Below are positions 15,467 to 21,228 of a stretch of DNA of 21,228 nucleotides, in pieces (position 1 is the first letter of the stretch; each line of letters opens with the position of its first letter). The notes under the pieces are model-generated. The model saw only the letters and a program-made list of their open reading frames with translations, made no database searches and had not been told where the DNA came from. Source of the DNA: B13-G4 sp030606805 (GTDB taxonomy: Bacteria; Desulfobacterota; Desulfobacteria; Desulfobacterales; ETH-SRB1); assembly GCA_030606805.1 (NCBI GenBank), contig JAUWFS010000032.1, positions 1 to 21,228 of the forward strand, in the 5' to 3' direction. The position numbers and the translations under genes were made by a program.

Positions 15467-17226
15467 CCCTGAGTTCCACATATCCTGAGACACCGTTTAG
15501 CCTCAAGTATAGCCTGCTGTTCACTGAAACCTGAATCGATCTCTTCAAAACTGCTTTTTCGCCGGTCAATTGAAAGGCGCTGCATTTGTTGCCTGTCTGC
15601 AAGTTTCACATTTTGCGGTTCAAACTCAATGCTATTCCATTTCTGAGAACGACCTGCCTTAATGTCCTCTCCTCTAAGAAAGCGATCAATGGATATAGCT
15701 GCATCCTTTCCGGAAGCAACAGCTTTCACCACCGAACGCGGGCCATAAGAAGCATCTCCGCCGACAAAAATTCCCGGGATATTGGTTTCAAGGGTAAAGG
15801 GATCTTTAACTACCGGGCCCATTGGAGAAACCTCAAGATCAGGCACCCCTTTGGTAAAAGACATATCACAGGCCTGCCCTATAGATAGCAATACAGTATC
15901 AGCTTTTAGTGTCATTAATTCAGTCTCATCATATTGAGGATTAAAACGGCCATTCGCATCAAGAACAGCAGTGCAGCGTTTGAATTCAATGCTCTTAACA
16001 TGCCCGTTTTTTCCTATAAAAAGTCTTGGGCCCCAATTGTTTATTATAGCTATTCCCTCATCCAGCGCATCCTTTATCTCATATTCCCAGGCATGCATCT
16101 CGTCACGACCCTCAAGACACACTATCCGAACCTCTTTGGCTCCGCTTCTAAGGGCGGTGAGAGCAACATCTATTGCCACATTTCCACCGCCTATAACTAT
16201 TACCCTTTCACTAATACTCACCTTGTCTTTAAGAGAAATATCTTTTAGAAAATTAATGCCGTGAATTATTCCTTCAAGATTCTCTCCTTTCACATTCAAT
16301 CCTCGGCTGGCATGACGACCTACAGCAATGAAAAATGCCTTGTAGCCCTCATTTCTAAGGCTTTCTATTGTGAAATCTTTTCCTAAAGTAACGCCGCTCT
16401 TGATCTCTACACCCATGTCAATAATAGTTTTTATCTCTTTCCTGAGAATATCACGGGGAAGACGATATGCCGGAATACCGACAGCCATCATACCGCCTGC
16501 CACCGGCAGCTTTTCAAAAACCGTCACAGGGTATCCCTTAATAGCAAGAAAATATGCCGCACTTAAACCAGCAGGGCCCGCGCCTATCACAGCTATTTTT
16601 TCATCTTTCTTTTCTTCTGTCTCAGGAACATAGTTAATATCTCCTGCAAGGTCTCTGTCAGCTAAAAACCGTTTAAGATACTCAATAGCAACCGGTTCAT
16701 CAACCTTACCCCTATTGCACTTGTTTTCACATGGATGGCAGCATATACGGCCGCAAATACAGGGGAAAGGCATTTCCTCTTTGATTAGTTTCAGGCCGTC
16801 TCTGTATCTTCCCTCTGCAATCATTCCAATAAATCCCTGAATGCTGATATGAGCCGGACATGCAACTTTGCAGGGAGCAGTAGCAAACTTTTGAAATGCA
16901 TCAGCAGCAACATAATTATCCCTCACAGCTATAGTCTGTAGAGCATCCATAACTTTGCTCAGGCGGACACCCTGGGGACAGGAAAATCTACAGGATTCGC
17001 AGTGAGAACAATACCAGATGTTTTCAGAGGAAAGGACTCGTTTTTTTAGTCCAAGAATAACCATATGTATGATTTTTCTTGGATCAAATTCAGAACAGAC
17101 ATTATTAACAGGACAGACTGCAATACAGGCCCCACATGTAAAACAATGTTTGATAAGTTCATTCCCCGGCACATTGGCTATTTCAAATTTAAACCCCGGA
17201 TCCAGGTCATTAGCCCTTATTGTCAA
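15451..17226 (-). CDS. HdrC-like protein fused to GltD-like FAD/NAD(P) oxidoreductase
   Basis: 591 residues. The HdrC part has two 4Fe-4S motifs (C28, C31, C34, C38; C73, C76, C79, C83). The GltD-like part follows: APCKVACPAHISIQG at 117-131, FAD site GAGPAG, VIGGGNVAIDVA for the pyridine nucleotide, and FVGGDASYGPRSVV. It probably passes electrons between NAD(P)H and an HdrA or MvhD partner. I chose the TTG at 17226: GGGGAGG lies 8 nt upstream, and MTIRANDLDPGFKF then aligns residue for residue with MTIYKEDLEPRFKF of the upstream gene. The GTG at 17235 abuts the ribosome site and is less likely. After the second nucleotide motif the sequence reads CLEGRDEMHA, where NADPH-type GltD proteins have two arginines, so NADH is plausible. 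The C-terminus runs into a heptamer repeat. Confidence 0.87.
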   Translation of the reverse strand: MTIRANDLDPGFKFEIANVPGNELIKHCFTCGACIAVCPVNNVCSEFDPRKIIHMVILGLKKRVLSSENIWYCSHCESCRFSCPQGVRLSKVMDALQTIAVRDNYVAADAFQKFATAPCKVACPAHISIQGFIGMIAEGRYRDGLKLIKEEMPFPCICGRICCHPCENKCNRGKVDEPVAIEYLKRFLADRDLAGDINYVPETEEKKDEKIAVIGAGPAGLSAAYFLAIKGYPVTVFEKLPVAGGMMAVGIPAYRLPRDILRKEIKTIIDMGVEIKSGVTLGKDFTIESLRNEGYKAFFIAVGRHASRGLNVKGENLEGIIHGINFLKDISLKDKVSISERVIVIGGGNVAIDVALTALRSGAKEVRIVCLEGRDEMHAWEYEIKDALDEGIAIINNWGPRLFIGKNGHVKSIEFKRCTAVLDANGRFNPQYDETELMTLKADTVLLSIGQACDMSFTKGVPDLEVSPMGPVVKDPFTLETNIPGIFVGGDASYGPRSVVKAVASGKDAAISIDRFLRGEDIKAGRSQKWNSIEFEPQNVKLADRQQMQRLSIDRRKSSFEEIDSGFSEQQAILEAKRCLRICGTQGPVDG

Positions 17227-17257
17227 ATCAAACACCCTCCCCTTCGCTATCTGTCCG

Positions 17258-18256
17258 CTATTTCCCCTTTAACCGGCTGGTACCCAATATTTTAATTCGC
17301 TCAGTCATATCTTTAGCGGCATCAATAAATCCCTGATTCGATTCACGGGAAATCATGTACATCTCAATACGCGAAGGGTCTAAGTTCAACTGCGAAAGAA
17401 CGTTTTTTACATAATTCACTCTATTCGATGCAACCTGGCTTCCTTTAACATTGTGACAAGTATCTTCCAGACACCCTGCTACGTAAACACCATCTGCTCC
17501 ATCTTCAAACGCTTTCAACAAACGGCTTATGCTGATGTTGCCGCTGCAGGAAAGTATTTCCACGCTAACATTCTTGGGAAATCCCAACTTAGACAGATTC
17601 TGCAAATCCTGTGAACACGCATAAGCTGTATAGTGGCAGCAAAAGGCCACAATATTGGGTTCACCCAAATTGTCAGGCTGCTCTGCCTGGCGTAATAAGT
17701 CAAACGAACTAAAGCGTTTGACATCTTCCGATATTTTCAACTCAATGGCCTTAACAGGACACCCTGCAACACATATTCCGCAAGCCACACATTTAAGCGG
17801 TTCAATATGAGCAACTCCCTTTCCCGTCTCGATGCTCGGAGCAGAGAATGGACACAAACGTACACAGGTCAGACAGCCCACGCAAAGTTTCTCATCCACA
17901 ACAGCCAGCTTGCCCATTTCACTTAAAGTATCTGCATCCACATATCCATCCTGCAACGCCAGGACCTTCAGAGCTTTAATAACATCATTGAATCGAACAT
18001 CCTGCGGACACACAAATTTACAAGTGCTACAGTTAGTGCAATACCAGAGCAAATCAGATGAAAGCAGCTTTTTTTTCAGGCCGAGAGATATCATGTGAAG
18101 AATTTTTCTGGGATCAAATTCAGGTATTATCTGGCTGACCGGGCAAACACCAGTACAACTGCCGCATGCAAAACATTCCTTGACGTTCTCACCTTCCGGG
18201 AGTTCTGCTACTTCAAACTTAAATCGAGGTTCTAAATCTTCTTTATATATTGTCAT
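17258..18256 (-). CDS. HdrC-ferredoxin-MvhD fusion protein
   Basis: 332 residues that join three electron-transfer modules. Residues 1-110 are HdrC-like with two 4Fe-4S motifs (C28, C31, C34, C38; C73, C76, C79, C83). Residues 120-170 are a two-cluster ferredoxin (CVGCLTCVRLCP; CVACGICVAGCP). Residues 203-325 are MvhD-like (VAFCCHYTAYACSQDL; GADGVYVAGCLEDTC), with C262 at the position that is Sec in the mvhD upstream. The first 100 residues align without gaps to the next gene, so the pair arose by duplication followed by different fusions. ATG at 18256 follows CAGGA. No HdrB is fused or nearby. It probably wires an HdrA to the HdrC-GltD protein; the substrate is unknown. Confidence 0.88.
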   Translation of the reverse strand: MTIYKEDLEPRFKFEVAELPEGENVKECFACGSCTGVCPVSQIIPEFDPRKILHMISLGLKKKLLSSDLLWYCTNCSTCKFVCPQDVRFNDVIKALKVLALQDGYVDADTLSEMGKLAVVDEKLCVGCLTCVRLCPFSAPSIETGKGVAHIEPLKCVACGICVAGCPVKAIELKISEDVKRFSSFDLLRQAEQPDNLGEPNIVAFCCHYTAYACSQDLQNLSKLGFPKNVSVEILSCSGNISISRLLKAFEDGADGVYVAGCLEDTCHNVKGSQVASNRVNYVKNVLSQLNLDPSRIEMYMISRESNQGFIDAAKDMTERIKILGTSRLKGK

Positions 18257-18277
18257 AATTCCTGGTCGTCCACGTTC

Positions 18278-18376
18278 CTAATGGGTTTTTCGCTTGCGTT
18301 TGATTAAACTGAATCCTATGTAAAAAATTATTCCCAACATTAAAAGGGAACCGATTAAGACTATTAGACTATTCAT
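18278..18376 (-). CDS. 32-residue single-span membrane protein
   Basis: A short gene of 32 codons: MNSLIVLIGSLLMLGIIFYI, then GFSLIKRKRKTH, then TAG. The first 25 residues are hydrophobic enough for one membrane helix, and the tail carries five basic residues (K26, R27, K28, R29, K30), which predicts a cytoplasmic C-terminus. A strong ribosome site (AGAGGAG) lies 7 nt before the ATG, and the gene overlaps the end of the 83-residue membrane protein gene by 8 nt, so the two are probably made together. I do not recognise the family. It sits inside an operon of soluble electron-transfer proteins and could anchor or regulate them. Confidence 0.65.
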   Translation of the reverse strand: MNSLIVLIGSLLMLGIIFYIGFSLIKRKRKTH

Positions 18377-18620
18377 TTTCCAACTCCTCTGACAGATTTT
18401 CCATTTCTTTGTACAGTTTAACCAGTATAATGGCTAAAAATGCCGACGCAATTATTCCACTTGCAAACATGATCAAAAGAGTTAAATCCGTTTCTTTAGT
18501 AGCTACTTTATAAAGCACTGTAAAACTTCCAGAAAGAGTAGCTATTAATAATAAAAATAAACTTTTCAACAATTCTCTTTTTGTTGCTATCCTCTCTTTT
18601 AACGTATCCGCTTTTCCCAT
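18369..18620 (-). CDS. 83-residue membrane protein with two helices
   Basis: Layout: a charged N-terminus (about 1-18, LKERIATKRELLK), a hydrophobic helix around 19-38 (SLFLLLIATLSGSFTVLY), a short polar loop (KVATKETD), a second helix around 46-68 (LTLLIMFASGIIASAFLAII), and an acidic C-terminal tail (YKEMENLSEELENE). Both ends are predicted cytoplasmic. No Cys or haem ligand pattern is seen, so it is unlikely to be a redox carrier. The ATG at 18620 has a weak AAGG upstream; the gene begins 39 nt after mvhD. The family is not one I can name. Its coupling to the 32-residue gene and its place between mvhD and the hdrC fusions suggest a membrane docking or stability role, which is inference only. 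Confidence 0.7.
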   Translation of the reverse strand: MGKADTLKERIATKRELLKSLFLLLIATLSGSFTVLYKVATKETDLTLLIMFASGIIASAFLAIILVKLYKEMENLSEELENE

Positions 18621-18659
18621 CTATCAACCTTGGCATTGTACAAATAACGACTTAAATTA

Positions 18660-19424
18660 TCAAGGTATTATCCCTGACAACCGACCGTCATTCTCGGTCA
18701 CTAATCCCTTTTTGCTGAATGCAGCCACATATTTTTCAATATCTGTTCCAGACACCCCTAACTTTTTGGTCAACTCGTCAAAAGAAATCGGCCCTTGTTT
18801 TTGTATGCGAAGTAAAGTCTCATTTCTATCTATCTCAGTACTTATTGACTTTGTCAGCTTCTCATTTACCTTATCCTTTATTTGCTGATCAGAATAATCA
18901 CCTTCTTTACGGAATCCCTTTGTAAGGTTGCCCAGCCCTGTCCGCAATTTTGCTTTCTCAAGCGCACTTCTCGCTGCCAAAAGCTTGATTTGCAACTCAT
19001 CCTTACTAACGCCCCAGGGCTCTCCCAAAGGACCAAGAGACTTGATTCTATCGGTAAAATCAGTGATCAACTTTACAAATCGCGGACCCTCGGCCGCTGA
19101 TGCCCATTTCAATACAAAACGGTCGCTATCAATACCGATCTTTGCCAATATCTTCCTGACAAATTCCTCCATTATCATTGCGTCATAATTACCAACCTGG
19201 TAATGACATTCTCCAAGGTGTCAGCCACCCACAAAGACACCGTCTGTTCCGACACAAAAGGCATCTATAATAAAAAGGGGGTCCATTCTCCCTGTACACA
19301 TCATGCGAATCGTTCTAACATTCGGCGGGTATTGATACCGTGACACACCCGCTGAATCTGCGGCCGCGTAACAGCACCAGTTACACATGAATCCAAGTAT
19401 CTTAGGGTTGAACTCGTTACCCAT
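18660..19424 (-). CDS. mvhD: Selenoprotein MvhD with C-terminal winged-helix-like extension
   Basis: MvhD passes electrons to HdrA through a 2Fe-2S cluster. The frame runs from ATG 19424 (GGAGG upstream) through TGA at 19221-19223 to 18660, giving 254 residues with Sec68. The N-terminal motif is LGFMCNWCCYAAADSAG with C14, C17, C18; YPPNVRTIRMMC has C43; and DGVFVGG-U-HLGECHYQVGNY has Sec68 and C73. Family members carry GC.....C at this place, and both other MvhD modules in this window have Cys there. Residues 1-132 are the normal MvhD; 133-254 are extra, with a helical linker and a winged-helix-like end (LLRIQKQGPISFDELTKKLG at 203-222). It begins inside the tail of hdrA's spacing (8 nt after its stop), so the two products are likely partners. 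Sec in MvhD-type proteins is known from other anaerobes; the extension is the odd part. Confidence 0.9.
19188..19204 (-). promoter_or_regulatory. Putative bacterial SECIS hairpin in mvhD
   Basis: On the minus strand, 16 nt after the UGA, ATTACC and GGTAAT form a 6-bp stem around the loop AGGTT. The loop carries a GG pair, as in known bacterial SECIS loops. Outer GTC and GAC can pair across a 3-nt bulge. Stem length and distance fit SelB-dependent elements. Confidence 0.6.
19221..19223 (-). other. UGA selenocysteine codon in mvhD
   Basis: The TGA replaces the first Cys of the MvhD GC-x4-C motif, with the frame continuing as HLGECHYQVGNY. The paralogous modules at 11570-11998 (MGCLEGNC) and 17258-18256 (AGCLEDTC) have Cys at the same place, an internal control against a random stop. 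Confidence 0.88.
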
Positions 19425-19432
19425 TGATCCTC

Positions 19433-21228
19433 CTATCCTCCAAAGGCCTTTATTTGAGACCTGATCTGTTCGGTTGTAAAACCGCCCATAGATATAGCCA
19501 GTGTGGGACAATGGGATGCACAAATCCCACAGCCTTTACAAGAAGCAGAAATTGTTTGTGCTTTTTTCTTTTTATCTACCTTGACCATTTGAATCGCCTG
19601 ATACGGGCAAAGGCTTACGCAAATACCGCATCCAATGCAAATTTCAGGATTTACTTCAGATACAATCGGCTCTACTGACACGACACCTTTTGCCAGAGGC
19701 AGAGCTGCCTTGCCGGCAGCAGATTTTGCCTGAGCAATAGATTCATTAACCGGTTTTGGAGAATGGGCAAGACCGCACATGAATATACCGTCAACAGAAA
19801 ATTCAACCGGACGAAGCTTGACATGTGCCTCCAGGAAAAAGTTATCCTTTGTCACAGGTACCTTGAGAATCTTTGACAGGCTATCAACATCGTTCGGTAC
19901 TATTCCAACGCTCAGTACGAGAAGATCCGGCTCAAGGGTAATATCATCATCAAGCATTTCATCAAAAAAGGTAACGGAAAGCTTGCCGTCCGTGTCAGTT
20001 GCAACAGGCGCTTTTTCCTTGTCATAATTGACAAAAACAACGCCTTTTTTTCTTGCCTTTTTATAGTAGTCTTCCATAAACCCGTAAGTGCGTATATCTC
20101 TGTAAAGGATATAAATATTGGCATTTGGGTGTTTATCTAAAATCCGCAACGCATTTTTCACGGCCTGACCGCAGCATATCTTGCTGCAATAAGAAAGGTC
20201 ATCCCCCCTAGAACCAACGCATTGAATCATAACAACCTGTTGAAGGTCTTCCTTCAGGTTGCCGGACGAAATAGCTTCTTCCAGTTCCAGTTGGGTTACA
20301 ACCTGCCTGGAAGTTTCGTAACAATACTGCTTTGGCTCATACGGATGGCCCCCCGTGGCAATAATGATTACACCGTGCTCAATAACTTCCTCTCCTGAGA
20401 CAGAGGAAATATTAGTGGTAAAGTTCCCCACATAGCCAGATACGCTTTCAACCTCAGCTCCAGTATAAACTCGTATCAAATCATTGGAACCTATCTTTTT
20501 CTCAACCTCTTTAACTATTTTTCTTGGGTCCTCACCGGATAGCAGAGCGCTCACATTCCTCAAATTGCCGCCAAGTTTACCAGACTTTTCTACGAGAAAG
20601 GTCTCAAATCCCTGCTCCGCCATACTCAACGCGGCTGTCATTCCTGAAATTCCACCACCTATGACCAGTGCTTTCGGTATAACTGGAATTTGCTGTTCCG
20701 GAAGCGGCTGTAACAGACAGGACTTTGCAACCGCCATCCTGACCAGATCCTTTGCTTTCTCAGTAGCTTCTTCAGGCTCTCCTGCATGCACCCATGAACA
20801 CTGGTCCCTGATATTTACCATTTCAAACAGAGCGCGGTTCAGACCCGTATCCCTTAATGTTTCCTGAAATAATGGTTCATGCGTACGTGGTGTGCAGGCA
20901 GCAACTATAACCCGATTAAGATTATGCTCTTTAATCTTTTCCTTTAAGATGTATTGAGCGTCCTGAGAACAAGCATACAGGCTTTGATCCGCATAAACAA
21001 CGCGGTCAAGAGTTAACGCATATTCTCTAACTGCAGCAACGTCAATAACGCCCGCAATATTGCTTCCACAATGGCACACAAAAATACCTATTCTTGGCTC
21101 ATCTTCTATTACAAGCTCTGCGGGGTATTCTTTTTTCTCAACACGGCTGCCCCTCGCTTTGTTCAGCAATGAGTCAACAACAGCTACAGCGCCGGTTGCT
21201 TCCGTAACGCTTTCCGGGATGTCTTTTG
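19433..21228 (-). CDS. hdrA: Large HdrA with two modules (5' part outside the window)
   Basis: Only the last 597 residues are inside the window; the frame stays open to the right edge, so the gene begins beyond 21228. A TTG at 21169 is not the start, because the codons before it read KDIPESVTEATGAVAVV, which is the end of a first HdrA module (the other hdrA here has KDIPESITEAGAAA at its module junction). A complete canonical HdrA follows: RIGIFVCHCGSNIAG, the N-terminal Cys domain (ACSQDAQYILKEKI, CTPRTHEPLF), the FAD motif ALVIGGGISGM, a central Cys-rich stretch (YCSKICCGQAV), and two C-terminal 4Fe-4S clusters (CIGCGICVSLCP; CKGCGICASHCP). It probably accepts electrons from the MvhD encoded 8 nt downstream. 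Bifurcating function is inferred from the family. Confidence 0.92.
   Translation of the reverse strand, partial: KDIPESVTEATGAVAVVDSLLNKARGSRVEKKEYPAELVIEDEPRIGIFVCHCGSNIAGVIDVAAVREYALTLDRVVYADQSLYACSQDAQYILKEKIKEHNLNRVIVAACTPRTHEPLFQETLRDTGLNRALFEMVNIRDQCSWVHAGEPEEATEKAKDLVRMAVAKSCLLQPLPEQQIPVIPKALVIGGGISGMTAALSMAEQGFETFLVEKSGKLGGNLRNVSALLSGEDPRKIVKEVEKKIGSNDLIRVYTGAEVESVSGYVGNFTTNISSVSGEEVIEHGVIIIATGGHPYEPKQYCYETSRQVVTQLELEEAISSGNLKEDLQQVVMIQCVGSRGDDLSYCSKICCGQAVKNALRILDKHPNANIYILYRDIRTYGFMEDYYKKARKKGVVFVNYDKEKAPVATDTDGKLSVTFFDEMLDDDITLEPDLLVLSVGIVPNDVDSLSKILKVPVTKDNFFLEAHVKLRPVEFSVDGIFMCGLAHSPKPVNESIAQAKSAAGKAALPLAKGVVSVEPIVSEVNPEICIGCGICVSLCPYQAIQMVKVDKKKKAQTISASCKGCGICASHCPTLAISMGGFTTEQIRSQIKAFGG

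Noticed and set aside
19178..19424. mvhD as a 67-residue gene plus a separate 172-residue gene
   Set aside because: The 12 residues between them (HLGECHYQVGNY) continue the MvhD motif in the same frame, and the UGA replaces a Cys conserved in both paralogues here.
19425..19523. Longer N-terminus for mvhD reaching back to 19523
   Set aside because: It overlaps the hdrA end, has no MvhD similarity before MGNEFNPKILGF, and the good ribosome site lies right before 19424.
20484..20867. 127-codon plus-strand frame opposite hdrA
   Set aside because: Antisense shadow of the HdrA coding frame without a ribosome site or domain.
21167..21169. TTG start for the right-hand hdrA
   Set aside because: The codons upstream to the window edge encode an HdrA module junction, so the gene begins outside the window.

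Overview
The window is about 21.2 kb and every intact gene in it lies on the minus strand, so transcription runs from high to low coordinates. It carries the carbonyl (acetyl-CoA synthase) branch and the methylene-THF reductase step of the bacterial Wood-Ljungdahl pathway, mixed with heterodisulfide-reductase-like (Hdr), MvhD-like and GltD-like electron-transfer proteins. The content (AcsB, AcsC, AcsD, AcsE, MetF, MetV, a selenocysteine formate dehydrogenase, several HdrA and MvhD paralogues, no hydrogenase) and the moderate GC suggest a strictly anaerobic Desulfobacterota-type sulfate reducer or a relative with a reversible C1 pathway. This assignment is inferred from gene content, not from a marker gene.

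Layout in transcription order. (1) 21228-18660: the 3' part of a large two-module HdrA, then an MvhD whose reading frame passes through a UGA at the usual Cys position (selenocysteine) and ends in a winged-helix-like tail. (2) 18620-18278: two overlapping genes for small membrane proteins of 83 and 32 residues. (3) 18256-15451: two fusion proteins with the same HdrC-like N-terminus, one continuing into ferredoxin plus MvhD modules, the other into a GltD-like FAD/NAD(P) module. (4) 15264-10638: metV, a second double-module hdrA, a short mvhD and metF, separated by 8 nt or less or overlapping. (5) 10514-4643: acsD, acsB, acsC and acsE, with gaps of 100-230 bp that contain palindromes, tandem heptamers and a MITE-like inverted repeat. 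(6) 4504-392: a 1370-residue formate dehydrogenase read through a UGA (selenocysteine) and fused to 2Fe-2S, GltD-like and ferredoxin modules. (7) Below position 391 lies a plus-strand remnant of an integron-type tyrosine recombinase.

How the genes could work together: formate dehydrogenase interconverts CO2 and formate. MetF/MetV interconvert methylene- and methyl-THF. AcsE passes the methyl group to the corrinoid protein AcsC/AcsD, and AcsB makes or splits acetyl-CoA. The Hdr/MvhD/GltD proteins probably carry electrons between pyridine nucleotide, ferredoxin and the MetFV and formate dehydrogenase sites, possibly by flavin-based electron bifurcation. No hdrB, CODH (acsA), fhs, folD or fchA lies in the window. 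The two Sec codons, the modular re-use of HdrC, MvhD and GltD domains, and the two tiny membrane proteins inside an otherwise soluble operon are the points most worth following up.
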